A DNA stretch of 64,000 nucleotides from Abelmoschus esculentus (lineage: Eukaryota; Streptophyta; Magnoliopsida; Malvales; Malvaceae). Location: contig JAUCBN010000025.1 in assembly GCA_035048815.1 (NCBI GenBank), positions 15,090,501-15,154,500 of the forward strand. The letters are read 5' to 3'. The notes below the pieces were generated by a model. The model had not been told where the DNA came from. It saw nothing but the letters and a program-made list of their open reading frames with translations, and did not search any database. A program made the translations under genes and the position numbers. Shown in pieces: positions 46,818 through 59,954 of the stretch; position 1 is the first letter of the stretch; each line of letters starts with the position of its first letter.

Positions 46818-47482
46818 TAATTAACCAACACTTGCCATATGATGAGGCTAATTGCAATATTAGGTCTTCGCATCCTGTGATGTTTCGAGTAGTTGGGTAG
46901 AAAAAAAAAAAGAACATGAATATTGTTACCAATGGGTAGAAAAAAAAAAAGAACATGAATATTGTTACCAATACTACTACTGGTATTTGCATTTAAGCTT
47001 GTAAAAAATACTACTACTATACTTTAACCTGCATATTTCGATAATGTTCAACAAAAATGCTTTGGTTGTCAATTGAAAGGAATCAGCCAGTCCATCCATT
47101 GAGTTTGATATTTTTCAACTCTTTCCTTGGCTTTCTTCAGAACAGAATCGAAGGAAAGAATTGCATTCGACTGATGCAGATTTTCCTATACATAGCTCGG
47201 GTGAATGTTCGATCAAAGTGTTTATAATATTTTTTGAATTAGTCGAATTTACGAGTCATGTTTTATGATTTAATTTTATTTAAAATTTTTTGATTCGAGA
47301 CCAAGTTTGAAGTTTTCTCTGTAGTGATTCTCTGTTTTGGCAATAGTACATGTATATATGTTGGTAGCATATGCAATTCTCTTGTTTTGTTTTTGTCTCC
47401 TACTCCACTTACTTTGGAGTTTAGTCTTTGAGATACCAATCCAATAAGACTAAACTTGAAAGTATACAGGTTGACAGTCCAT
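46818..47482. other. spacer between convergent genes
   Basis: It holds the 3' ends of the bromodomain gene and the catalase gene, which face each other. Apart from the 39-bp duplication no feature is seen. Confidence 0.5.
46894..46971. repeat. 39-bp tandem duplication
   Basis: Two identical units beginning GGGTAGAAAAAAAAAA start at 46895 and 46934, in the 3' flank of the bromodomain pseudogene. Confidence 0.85.
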
Positions 47483-50400
47483 TCACATGGTCGGTTTAAC
47501 ATTTAAACGAGATGCTAGCTTCTCACCCAAAGATTTATCAGCCTGTATCATATGCCCGTCACATATAAAACTCAGTAAGCTACAGTCCGAAGAGTATAAA
47601 AGCTCACATGGATATATAATTTGACAAGTATTGACAATAAATAGTGTTCAACCTGAGACCAGTATGAGATCCATATACTGCGGATTTCATGAGTGACACG
47701 TGGATCAGACAAGGCATCAACCCAGCGGCAGATGAATCTCTCTTGCCTAGTTGCAGCAAGACAAAGCAGGGAAAAAACATTTGAGACATTTTTATTTATT
47801 CCATTTATTTACATTAAGAATAGTTAAGAGAGCCCAATTATAACCTGTCTGGTTGCCATGATCGGTATCTCTCTCCAGGCTGTTTGAAGTTGTTCTCCTT
47901 CTCAATAATGCACTGTGACAAAAATACTTGGCAGGTTCATTACTTCCACAAACAAAAGTTACAGAAATTTGTAGATAATATTGAAAGCTGCATACTAAAA
48001 GTTAAAAGACACAACAAAATGGAAGTGTGTTTATCTCCCTACCCACTTCCCTATGCCTAGAAACCAGACAACCAGCCTATGTTGTTATTGCTTATTGGAT
48101 AGCTGGAAATTAATAATTACTACTAATGCTGCTTTTGCAGCTTTAATATCAAAAATTAACAGTTAAAGTCAAGCCAATGGTTGCGAGAATTGCATTGCGG
48201 AAAAATGTACATGCTCGTGCATTTCAATAAAAATAGAACTGTGATGCTAAACTTAGTTGAAATCAAAAAGACCACTTCGAAAATCAGACAGAAGAAAGAT
48301 GAACTGACCTTCTCACGCCTTCCAGTGCAAAGTGCAGGAGGGACAGGGAACCTCTCAGAATGACGAACAGGATCATACCTTGAAGGAAAGTAATTGACCT
48401 GTAAAACAGCATAATAGCATCTGATAAGAGCGCTGGCCCTAATGACTTATAGAATGCAAGTTAAAAACCTATGATGATCAGGTAAACAAACATATATTTA
48501 ATTCAACTCATTTGCTCATTCAGGAATCCATTACTTGCTAAGAGATCTTAATAGAAAAGAGTAAAGTACCTCCTCGTCCCTGTGCATAAAATTCATAAAA
48601 CCATCATGGTGATTGTTGTGATGAGCACACTTGGGGGCATTAGCTGGGAGTTGCAGATAGTTTGGTCCAAGCCTATGCCTCTGGGTATCAGAGTAGGAGA
48701 AGATACGAGTCTGGAGCAACTTATCATCTGAATAGTAGATTCCAGGAACCACAATGGCAGGGCAAAATGCAAGCTGTTCATTTTCCGCAAAGAAGTTGTC
48801 AATGTTCTTATTCAAAACCAAGCGACCAACTGGCTGCAGGGGCAATATGTCCTCAGGCCAGGTCTTGGTCACATCAAGTGGATCAAAGTCAAATTTATCT
48901 TCATGGTCGGGATCTATTGTCTGGATGAAAAGCTTCCACTCAGGATAGTTGCCAGCTGCAATGGAGTCATAGAGATCCTGAGTGGCATGGCTGTGATTAG
49001 ATCCTCCAACCTTGATTGCCTCTTCTTCTAGCAAGCATTTGACCCCACAAGTGGGCTTCCAATGGAATTTAACATAGTGTGCTTTCCCAGCCTTGTTGAT
49101 CAGAGAATAGGTGTTTACACCAGAACCTTCCATATGTCTATAATCTTGTGGAACACCCAAGTCATCAAAGAGGAAAGTGAACATGTGCAAGCTCTCTGGA
49201 TGGTGTGAAAAGAAATCAAGGATCCTCCAATTCTCCTGGATGTGAGACTTAGGGTTGGGCTTAAGAGCATGGACCATATCAGGAAATTTCATTCCATCGC
49301 GAATAAAAAAGACTGGGAAGTTGTTTCCAACAAGATCAAAATTACCCTGTGTTCAAATGAAAAGTTTAGAATAAAAACAGACCAGAAAGTTGGAAAACAA
49401 ATCATATTTCAACGAAGTGATGCATAATAAACAATTGATTGTATCCACAAACTAAGCCCTAAACCCAATGAAGACAATTATGAAACGAAATATATTAGAA
49501 AATCTTCAAGGCGTCTCTTAACTAATTTAAGCAAGTTACAAGCGCTCTTAAATTCTTTTCCTTTAGAAATTACAACACATCAAACATGTCCTTTAGATTG
49601 CTAACCAGATTAGTAACAGAAAGGAGGTGTCAGGTGAACTCTTACCTCTCGTGTGTAGAACTTCACTGCAAAACCACGAGGATCCCTCAGGGTTTCAGGA
49701 CTTCCACGCTCATGGATGACAGTTGAGAAACGTACAATAACAGGGGTCTGAACACCAGGGGATCGCAGAAAATCTGCACATGAAAGGTGAGAAATGTCAT
49801 GGGTGACCTCAAAGAAACCCTTAGCACTGGCTCCCCTAGCATGGACAACACGTTCTGGAACCCGCTCTCTGTCAAAGTTGGCTAGCTTTTCCACCAGATG
49901 ATAGTCCTCAAGGAGGATTGGACCTGTCAAAGAGGAAGTGTAGGATCCATATAGTCAACACCCTGTACTGAATAAAAATTTATTCCCACTAAGAGTTTCA
50001 ACATAGTCTTCATGTTTTGTAATTGATTGACAAAAATCTTAACTGAAAACCTTAATGGAACTACTATATCAGTGATTATGACCATACAATCAAATAGGAG
50101 TAACATAAGCACACCAAAAGAACGGGGATGGTGATGCTGATTATGGAAGATTTCTCAATAAAAAAAACATGACTAAGAATCTGACAGTTTTAATAGGTCA
50201 TGAATATTCTCATAGTAATAAACAAAGGGAAAAAATACCTCTGGGTCCAACCGTGAATGATGAGTTGTTGTTCCACACTGGTGCACCAGAATTGGTTGTC
50301 CAGAATTGGGAATTGAAAGCACTTGAAGGACGGTGCTGCATCATTCCATCATCCAATTTAGAATACAAAAAATAATGATTACGGAAAGCACAAACTACTT

Positions 50401-50791
50401 TCAATTATTGCATAAGACAAAAGGAAAGATTCTGAATGGGCAAAAAAAATTACTTGATCCATCAAATAACAAAAAAAATATATTATTACAAAGAAGCTTA
50501 TTTGAAACAGATATTACTTTGTTCTTGGAAGTGAAATAAATTTCATAATCCCTCGTCTAATTCTAATAACTCCAGCCAAGAAACAAATCTTGAAGAATCC
50601 ATTAGTAAGCAAGCAACAGTTTGATTCAAGGAAAAACTAAGATCAAATTCTGAACATATCACATTCGACTTGATTCAAAGAAGAAATCCTTGCATCAGAT
50701 ATAAATAGAGAGACAAATTAAATCTAGCGAACGATTTAAAATCAAAATAAAGGAATTAAAAGAGCATAGAGAGCACCTTGTATGGATCCAT
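47483..50791 (-). CDS. CAT: catalase, peroxisomal
   Basis: Eight exons (50791-50777, 50335-50239, 49923-49646, 49346-48570, 48398-48309, 47912-47845, 47746-47653, 47542-47483) give 492 residues, the usual plant length. The first coding exon is only MDPYK, as in other plant catalases. The distal catalytic His is His65 in VVHARG. The conserved Ser lies in VRFSTV and Asn in DLVGNNFPVFF. The proximal haem Tyr lies in RIFSYSDTQRHRLG. The enzyme splits hydrogen peroxide to water and oxygen in peroxisomes and forms a haem tetramer. The C-terminus reads LGEKLASRLNVKPTM, where most plant catalases have QKL, the tripeptide linked to peroxisome import. No lesions were seen. The bromodomain pseudogene is the convergent neighbour; a similar link exists in Arabidopsis (At1g20620/30 and At1g20670, from memory). 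Confidence 0.96.
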
Positions 50792-50893
50792 GAGCAAAGG
50801 GAAGAGCGGTGTAGAGATAGACGCTTGAACGGAAGAGAAGGGCGGTGTGGTGGATTAAACGAGGAGCCGAGCAGATGTTCGATCCGTGATTAT

Positions 50894-50901
50894 TATTTAT
50901 A
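50894..50901 (-). promoter_or_regulatory. TATA box of the catalase gene
   Basis: TATAAATA on the minus strand, about 100 bases before the catalase ATG, within CACTATAAATAATA. Position and sequence fit a plant TATA box. Confidence 0.55.
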
Positions 50902-52149
50902 GTGTCATTTATTAAAAAAATACTACAAAAATTCAGTTATTTTAGTTTTAAAAAAATAATTATAAATTTAAGGTTTATAATTTAAAAAGTAAAAAATAAA
51001 TGATTGATAAATAAAAAATTATAATATTATTTGAACCACTCATTAATTACATAAATATAAAATTTTAAAATAAAATTATACATACTTTATATTGAAAATA
51101 CAATTACAAATTATTTTCTTATTCTTTTATCTTTTATTCTCTTATTTTTCTATTATTATTACCTTTATTTTTTATAAAAAATTATTTTATTCATTGGTGA
51201 TAAAAAAATATTTTTATACATAGATCTAATTTAAAATTAGGAATTTGAATTTTATAGTTTTAAATTTAAAAGTTAAAAGTTAAAGTAAGATTTTAAATTA
51301 TAAATTAAAATTTAATATATTCTAAAATTTAAATATGTATGTAAAAAATTGCAAAATTAACACTACAAATACATCAAATATAAACTATTTATTTATTTAT
51401 TTATTTATTTTCCAAATGATTTAAAACGTCAAATCCGTAAACCTAAAATCAGGAAACCGTTAAGGTAAGTTGTCTTATAGTACGGCTAAATGCGGTTTAC
51501 ACACATTTCTATTATTTTAATAAAAAATTATTTATAATTAAATAATAATAATAAAAATATAGCCAAAATTATTATTATTATTATTATTATTATTATTTGA
51601 ATAAGAATATATAACTACATAATTTTTTAATTACATAAAAATTTGTATAGATTTTATTTTAATAAATATTTGTGTAACCATATAAATTATTATATTATAA
51701 TCTAAATGGAAAATTTTCAAAAATATTGTAAGATTTTTTTTATATGTAGTGATTTGGGAAAAAATTTAAATTATACATTTTTATAGTATATGTGAAGTCG
51801 AATTCATCTGAACCCGTTTTTAAATAGTGAATATACAGTAGTGATACGTGGTTTTTATTTAGTCTCTCTGGAATGAGTGCATTCGGTTCGATTTTGGTTT
51901 AATTCGATAAGCTATTTTAGTAACCATCGATTTTCGGTTCGGTTAATCTTAGATTTTAGTTTTTCTATATTAATGTTAATTTTTTAAAAATATATATATA
52001 TATTATTTTGATAAAAAGGTAAGATTTTAAGATATTTTTTTCATAAATATTTATTAAAAATTTATTTTTTTAAGTAAAAAATAAAAATCTATCTAAAATA
52101 TTTCAAGTAAAAAATATGTATTTTTATCTTATAAAAATAATTAAAAAAT
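50902..52149. other. AT-rich region upstream of catalase
   Basis: It holds the catalase promoter, then low-complexity sequence with (TTTA)n near 51380-51408 and (ATT)n near 51567-51598. No gene is seen. Confidence 0.45.
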
Positions 52150-53450
52150 CAAATTCGATGTATTGAGTTGATCAATCAATCGAATTAGTCAATAGGGGGT
52201 GAATTGACAATTTAAAAATTTTGATTGAAAGATTCTAAAATCGAAAATATTAAAGACACAAGATTTATAGTGATTCAAGCTTCGAAACAAGCTCTACATC
52301 CACTACCTTAACTCCCACTAAGGATTTTCTAACCAATTCACTAAAGAATTCAACTCTTTTCTAGGTTCAAGTGATAACTTTGATAATCAAATTAATCTTT
52401 TTACCCAAAGATTAACTTTCACCTCACAAGGATTATAAAGATGAAAATTGGTAATACAAGTTTCTCTCAAAATAAATATTTGCCCCAATTACACTTAGAC
52501 ACTCTCTAAACTCAAATACAAAGATTTAAAATGAAGTACAATAGTCGAGTGTATGAATTTAGCAATAGAGTGCTTAGAATTGAATTTGGATGCTTGGATA
52601 TGTTCTTGAGGATCAATAGTTGTTGTTGTTGCTTGAATTGCTTATTTTTATATTTTCTCATTGAATTCTAACCGTTAAAATTGTTGGGATCATAAATATA
52701 GACGTTATTCGTTCATCTTCCCACCATAAATGCACTTTTATAACTACCGATAACAAAACATGGGCTACCTTATCGAAACAGTACTAAAATAGAAAGAGAC
52801 GTTAAATGCATTTAATAGGGGTATCAAACGCTATGCAAGCGTATCAAAACTGTTTGTCTTTAAAAACAAGGGGTATCAAAACAACTACATAGCTGTATCA
52901 AAACGTTTCAGGATTGTGAAAAACGGTATCAAAACGCCTATAGGGCCGTTTCGAAACGGGTTAACAAACTTTTAATTTTTACCTGTCAAACAACGATCAA
53001 AACATTTAAATCTAAAAATAACCGTTGAAAAAAGTTGACCGATATCGAAACGATGATGTAGCGTATCGAAACGCCTTGAACTTTTAATTAATTTTCATAA
53101 AATACAGGACGATATCAAAACAATCAATGGTTGTATCGAAACGCCTATTTCGATGTCAACTTTAAGTGTTTCGAAACCAAATCTTACCGTTTCAAAACGT
53201 ATCAAAAATGTCTAAGACTGTATCGAAACACCTGTTAAATTTTGAAGGCCGTTTCAAAACTAATTTGAGACGTTTCAAAACTCCTGTAACAAAAACACAA
53301 GTTTGACTTTTATAAACACTTAGAAAATTTGTTTTGTATTTTGGGTTTGACTTAAAGTTGTTTGTTTGACTTAAGGACTTAAAAATTTATTTTAAATTGG
53401 TCATTAAACTTCTTTGTTATATCAAAATAAAATTTAGTTTTACATGGTTT
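52150..53450 (+). repeat. single-arm copy of the 30-33 kb repeat family
   Basis: It starts TATTGAGTTGATCAATCAAT and repeats the arm order: GATTTATAGTGATTCAAGC, AAGCTCTACATCCACTA, CCCACTAAGGATTTTC, then many TATC(G/A)AAAC motifs, ending near AAATTTAGTTTTACATGG. It aligns along its full length with the reverse complement of the right arm at 31.83-32.98 kb. No second inverted arm is present here. Confidence 0.7.
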
Positions 53451-54908
53451 AATTCAATTAACCATGGTTAACCATGGTTCATAAATTTATGAATCATATT
53501 GTCTCGATTTAGTTCGATTTAATTTTCGATTTTACGGTTAATCATACTCTGCCTTACTTTATGGTATTGTTCATCTAGAGTCTACGACAAACAGTGATCG
53601 GTGGCAGGCGTCTTGACAGGGGTAGCTAAGCAGGACGAGTTCTTATTTTATACACTATTCAAAGATAGATTCTAGTAAATAAAAAAACATATTCTTATAA
53701 ATTCGGCTTTTATATTACTATAAAATTTATTATATTTCAAAAAATAATTTCTCACATTCATTATATTGGGAATTATTAATTTTTTATAATATTAATGAGA
53801 TTTTTTCAATTTAAATTCTTATTATTTATATAATTACATAATATTTTATTAACAAAATAAAAATTTATCTGTTTTATCCTTATTTTATAATTATTCGTAA
53901 AAACTTTAAGGAAAGAAAATTTGTTTATGAATTTTGAACATAAAATTTTAAAAATTAAAAACAATTAAATAATTTTAATCAATCTATCATTAGTATTATT
54001 CATTCGTACAAATTTAAAGATAAGAACACAGAAAACATAGCAACGATCCCAATATGATCTGACTGGATAATCATAACAAGACAAAAACAGAAGGGTAAAA
54101 AAATCTGGTTGTTTCTTTTACGTGTCAGTGTCATAAAAACATCCACAGCTGCCACGCACCATTTGCCACGTTTATCCACCTATTTAAGATGTCACTAAAT
54201 TTTAGCCATAAATTCAATTCCTTCCCCAGATCTTTAACTTCTATTAAAAAACAATATTTTATTCTAAAAAAATCATCTTGCCAGATAAAGATTCCCCCAG
54301 ATTGATTTCAATGTTAAAGACTTTTCATTTTCCTTGATCCAAAGTATTTCCTTTCATCTGATCCTGTGAGCATATCGAAAACCAGAAGCCAAAACAAATA
54401 CCCTCCATGAAATTTCCCAGGTAAACATATCATGTCTTCTATTTGTCTGTTATGTGGACTTTCTTGGGTTATTTTAAGGTTATCTTTGGAGATATTTTTT
54501 TTGCTTATTGGGGTCGCAGTTGGATAAGAATGCGGCATAGGATTGATAGCGAGCTTAAAGCAGATGGTGGGTTTAGATTTTTTGTCAAGTTGCAAGACTC
54601 CAGCAGTCTCCTTGGTCATCTCTGATAGCGATGTGTGAACCATTATTCCGTTTTAGTTTTAAACCCAAACTTTATCACCTATAAGCATCTGTTTTTTTTC
54701 CAGGGATTTTGGTCTTGATTTGCATTCTAAGGTGTTTTTTATATTGTTATTTTCTTGCTTTAATCTAAACTTGCTTCCTTGTTTTCTTCTAATCAGACGG
54801 TGTGGGAGTGGGATATCCCCTTCGCCATCTCGGGTGCTATAAATACGGCTGATTTTCTAGTGAAAGTTCCAAGTAAGTGAAAAGTATTGGTTTTTCTTTT
54901 AGGAAAAA
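53451..54908. other. intergenic region and BTB gene 5' region
   Basis: AT-rich sequence without a gene to about 54.2 kb. From there the promoter and 5' UTR of the BTB gene are likely, possibly with a 5' UTR intron between about 54420 and 54800. The small ORFs on both strands here have no domain signature. Confidence 0.4.
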
Positions 54909-57900
54909 ATGATGGAAACGAAAGAGAAAAAGTTCCTCACGGTCGCTCCCTTTGAGTGTGCTTGGATAAAGGATTTGAAATTCCGGGAAGCTGGCAGAGG
55001 ATGTGTAGCATTCGATGCTTTCGCGCACAATGATGTTACTGTGGTGTTTAGGGAGAATGTTGGAAGTCAACACTACCATTACAAGAGGGATAACTGTCCT
55101 CACTATACTGTGATCATTGGTAGCCATAGGAACAGTAGATTGAAGATTGAGGTGGATGGAAAAACTGTGGTTGATGTTGTAGGTATTGGTCTATGTTGTT
55201 CTTCAGCATTCCAGAGTTACTGGATCAGTATCTATGATGGATTGATTAGTATAGGCAAAGGAAGAAACCCTTTTCAGAATCTTGTGTTCGAGTGGCTAGA
55301 TACAAATCCCAATTGTAGTGTTCGGTATGTCGGGCTAAGTAGCTGGGATAAACATGTTGGGTATAGAAATGTCAATGTGTTGCCCTTGACGCAAAATCAT
55401 ATGTTGCTGTGGAAGCAAGTTAATGGTGAATACAATGGCAACGATGATGAGGAGTTTGAAGATCAACAAACGGGCTACGATAAGTGGGGACTTCAAAATT
55501 TTCTAGAGAGTTGGGAATTATCTGATATGTTGTTCATTGTTGGTGAGGAGGGAAGGCCTGTCCCCGCTCATAAGATTATATTGCTAGCAGCAGGGAAATT
55601 TTGTCTGAGCTCATCACATGGAGATGTTGTTCAGCTACAGCAGGTAGCATATCCAACTCTTCGTGCGCTTCTTCAATATGTATATGCAGGCCAAACACAG
55701 GTATTTACTATTGTTTCCCTTACAGCCTACAGGTTCTATGTTTTTGTCAATTTCTATCAGTTCAGAAATCCAGTTTCTCTTATCTTAGTTTTTCTTATGT
55801 CTTGGTTCTGTTTGACAAAGATTTCAGAGACACAACTTGGTTTGTTGTGGGCTTTGAGCTCAAAATTCGAAGTGATGCCACTAGTGAAGCAATGTGAGGA
55901 GGCAATGGAGCGGTTTAAAGCGAACAAAATGTTGGACTCGGGTGAGACTGTGGAGTTATCATATGCAAGTTCTCATATTCATTCTGGAGGAAATTTCTGC
56001 TGTGGGCTCCCAATAAACATTCAGAGACTCCGGCAATTTCTGTCAACGGGCGAGTACAGTGATATTAGCATTTACATCGAAGGTCAAGGTCTCATTGCTC
56101 GGGCTCATAAAGTCATTCTCGGCTTATATAGTGTCCCATTTGCAAAGGTAAGGACCTCATACCTTCTATGGATAATGCTTCAAGGTCTTATGCAGTTATG
56201 ATATCTTGCCAACGAAATTTAAGTCTATTAAATGAAATGATTATACTTTCAAAATAGAATAACAGCATATATCATGGAACTTTTATGAAGTTGCGTTCGG
56301 ATATGTTTCTTATAGCTTGCAATATTTAAGGTTGAAAGTTTTGGGATAAAGATTTTTTTTGTTTGTTTGGCTTTCTTTACTTTGCAATACCATGTCTCTT
56401 ATTCAATTTTGCCTTTTTTGTGGTTCTCAGTTTGGTTGTGTCAACAGTATTTGACAAATATAATTAATTGCCCTGCAGATGTTCACTAATGGAATGTGTG
56501 AAAGCAACTCGGACGAGGTTTGTTTTAGGGATGTGTCCCCTGAAGCATTGAAGGCTATGCTTGAATTCATGTATTGCGGGGAACTCAGGATTGAGGATAA
56601 TGAGGATTCTGGTACCTTGTTACTCCAGCTCCTCCTATTATCTGACAAATTTGGAATCTCTCTTCTCCATCAGGAATGCTGCAAAATGCTTTTAGAATGT
56701 CTCTCAGAGGTAGTTTACTAATCTAAAGCTTATGAAATAATTTGATTTGGTCATTTTGTCAGATCCTTGCAGATATGTCTTGTCGCCAATGTCTCATTAT
56801 GTTTTTTTGAATGAATAGAACTAAAAGAGCGGAGAAGTGAGTTGCAGTTTCGGAGTTCTGAAAACAAAAGAAGAGACCCATTTTATAATCATGAATTATA
56901 AAAATATTGATACCTTTCATGTACATATTACATGCAGGGATGGAGTTCTAGTGGAAGATGGTCATACAACGAGTTTTTCTATTTTGCACAAGTTTAATGG
57001 ACGAGGAAGAAGACAATAGGGCTTATATAATTAGTTGTGCTGCAGATGTTCACAATAAGGCTGTTGCTTGCGAACCTAACTGGTGAACTTTGTTGCAGGA
57101 CTCTGTCTGTCCAATACTCCAAGCGGTTTTGTCTATCCCATCGTGTAAACTTATCAAGGAAACTTGTGAAAGGAAGTTTGCCATGCACTTCGACTACTGC
57201 ACTACTGCAAGCCTTGATTTCATCTCTTTAGATGAGACAACATTTAGGAATATTATTCAGGTGGGTCTTTGCATGAAAAAACTCAGAATGGTATCTTAGC
57301 TATCTTAGGACGATGCTGATGTGCTCTATGCTTCTGTCCATAGAATATAATTTCGAATGTGAAGGCTGGCAAGCTTGTAATGGTGGTTTTTGTTGCTACA
57401 TTTTAAGTGGCTAGTCAATACTTGGTTATATGGATAGTGATGAGAAATATAAAAGAATTATGCTGAAGTTATCTCTATTTCTATGTCAAGGGTTCTTTTG
57501 CTTATTACATTGCTAGGACTTTCTAAATTAGAACCATCTTTGGGTTGGTTTATGCAAGTTATAATCTAGATATAGAGTTACGTACAGGTTTCCTTATTAT
57601 TACAAATTATGGATTTCTTGCAGCATCCAGATCTGACGGTAACATCTGAAGAAAGAGTTCTAGATGCAATTTTTATGTGGTACATGAAATCAGAGAGATT
57701 GTGTGGGTGGGAAGTGGTGAATGAGCTTATTACAAATTCAACTTTAGAAAGTGTGTTCAAGGATACACTTCAACTAGTTAATGACTTGCTTCCATCTGTG
57801 CGGTTTCCTTTATTGCCGTACTCCCTGCTTAAGAAGGTAATAAAATCCAGGATCTAACATTATCGATCAAGGAGTGCTAAGATATGACTATGGCTCAATT

Positions 57901-59635
57901 ATTGACTGCTACTTTTTTTGAATGATGTTGCAGTTAGAAGACACGAGTCTAAGCAAGCAGATTTCTGCTTTTGGTGATCTTGTAAGTTCAATGTTTCTCT
58001 TTGAAGATGCATTTTGGACGGGTTTTAATACTATATTTAGTCTCCTCCCTTGCTAATGTCTTTAAATTTAATGAACTAGGTTAGGGAAGCCATTAATTAT
58101 ATAGAATGCGGAGCAGCAACACATGGAAATGACCAGAAGTAAGTTTTCTTTTGTGCTTATGCATCTTGATATCTCACTCATACTCATACAGGCTTCCATT
58201 CTGAATAAAAATGTCAATTTTGTTGCTGAGAAAATGGGAATTAAGATTGAAAATCCAACACAAACAGTGAAGGAAACTAAGTCTACTATAATCTCCTCTC
58301 TTTTTTAAGGTTTTGACTTTTATTGGTTGCTTGCCATAACCCTCCCATCATTTGTTATGAGTACTGGTCCGGCCATCAGAGCAGTTTGTTAGTCAATGCT
58401 CTGGTTCTTTTCGAAAGAACTAATTTGAATCTTGCTCATCGAGCTAGACATTTTATACAAGACTTTTAGATGCATCTGCATTCTTTTTTAAATTTATTTC
58501 CAAAGAGCCTATAGCCCTATACAGCATGGCTTAGGAGCATTATTCTTGATATTGACTAACATGAGTTTCTATCTTGTGAAGTGTAAGGTTTCAACATAGA
58601 CGTTCCAGCTATAAGGAGCTCCAGTATATATGCGATGGGGACAGCAATGGTGTTCTCTACTTCTCTGGGACATCATATGGGGAACATCCGTGGGTTAACC
58701 CTGTTCTGTCCAAGGTGAAATACTAGATCAATCCTCTGGTTTTTCATTCATAATACAATAACAGTTCCTTATCATCTCTTTAATTTCTTGCTTTAGAGAA
58801 TTACTATTACACCTAGCAGCCCTGCTTCAAGACACACTGACCCCAAGGTTTTGGTATCAAGAACTTACCAGGTATGATGAATCTAACCTTTTCAAAGGTC
58901 TCCGGAACAAGTATAAAGCACAGTGCTTGAAGTACTTTGCTTAACCAAATGATGTCCTGCTTCAGGGTACATGTTTTGCCGGGCCTCGTATGGAAGACGG
59001 AAGTATCTGTGCATGGTGGATGGTTGACATTGGCCAAGATCATCAGGTTCCTGCTCTGATCTCTTATTAACCCATGATACTATAACAGCATTCATTTTAG
59101 TTTAGTTGTATTAAGTTGTGAGCATACAAGTTCCTGGTGTCTTTCTATCTCTTCCAATCATAGGCTGAACCAGGATTTATTTGATTGTCCTCGGCTCTAC
59201 TTTTGAGTATACCTGTTAACAATTTTGTAAATAACAAACGGCATATGTGAATGTGATTAATGCAGCTTATGTGCAACTACTACACATTGAGACAGGACAG
59301 CTCCAGGGCCTACATAAGGAATTGGAAATTTCAGGTAATGACTATATATTAGTATCAGCTGAATTCTAACAATGGATTCAAAGCAAACTGTTCGTTAACT
59401 GTCCTCGACTTCCCAGGCTTGTATGGATGGAAGGACTTGGATAGATTTGAGAGTGCACGAGAATGACCAAACTATGTGCAAGCCCGGTCAGTTTGCATCA
59501 TGGCCTGTAACTGGACCCAATGCTCTGCTTCCATTTAGATTCTTCAGGGTTCTACTCACCGGTCCAACCACAGATGCCTCAAATCCCTGGAACTTATGCA
59601 TTTGCTTCTTGGAGCTGTACGGTTACTTCCACTGA
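54909..59635 (+). CDS. BTB/POZ domain protein (At2g30600-like), two BTB domains
   Basis: Twelve exons (54909-55700, 55821-56147, 56479-56709, 57099-57260, 57624-57836, 57934-57981, 58080-58138, 58582-58714, 58797-58871, 58966-59046, 59266-59334, 59417-59635) give 802 residues. The N-terminal 200 residues resemble a carbohydrate-binding-like region. BTB 1 starts at about 203 (SDMLFIVGEEGRPVPAHKII) and BTB 2 at about 343 (SDISIYIEGQGLIARAHKVI). A BACK-like helical region follows, and the C-terminal quarter (about 590-802) resembles an F5/8 type C domain. BTB proteins often act as Cullin-3 substrate adaptors; this plant family is not characterised to my knowledge. Another ATG follows directly at 54912. 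Intron 1 is 120 bases with no in-frame stop, so its retention would add 40 residues. No lesions were seen. Confidence 0.92.
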
Positions 59636-59745
59636 ATTATGCATCTATTCTAGAGTTTTCCAATATCAGTTCTTTCCCAAGTTTTTCTTCTTGTTTAACT
59701 TAGCACCATGTACAGGACTGCATTTACCAACAAGCACCGAATCTT

Positions 59746-59751
59746 AATAAA
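59746..59751 (+). terminator. polyadenylation signal AATAAA
   Basis: AATAAA about 110 bases after the stop codon of the BTB gene. Confidence 0.45.
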
Positions 59752-59954
59752 ATTTAATTTTAATTTGATTTTCTGGGTTTTTTTTTTCTTCACAAGTTGC
59801 TGAAAACACATGAAAGGAGAAGGTGAAACAGAGAAAGTTCATTCATTCAATCATTCATTTATATTGGAGCATCTCCTTCCTAAATCTGAATGCTAAAAAT
59901 ATTGGAGCATCTCCTTCCTAAATCTTAATCTAATTGAAATGCAATTTCCAATTT

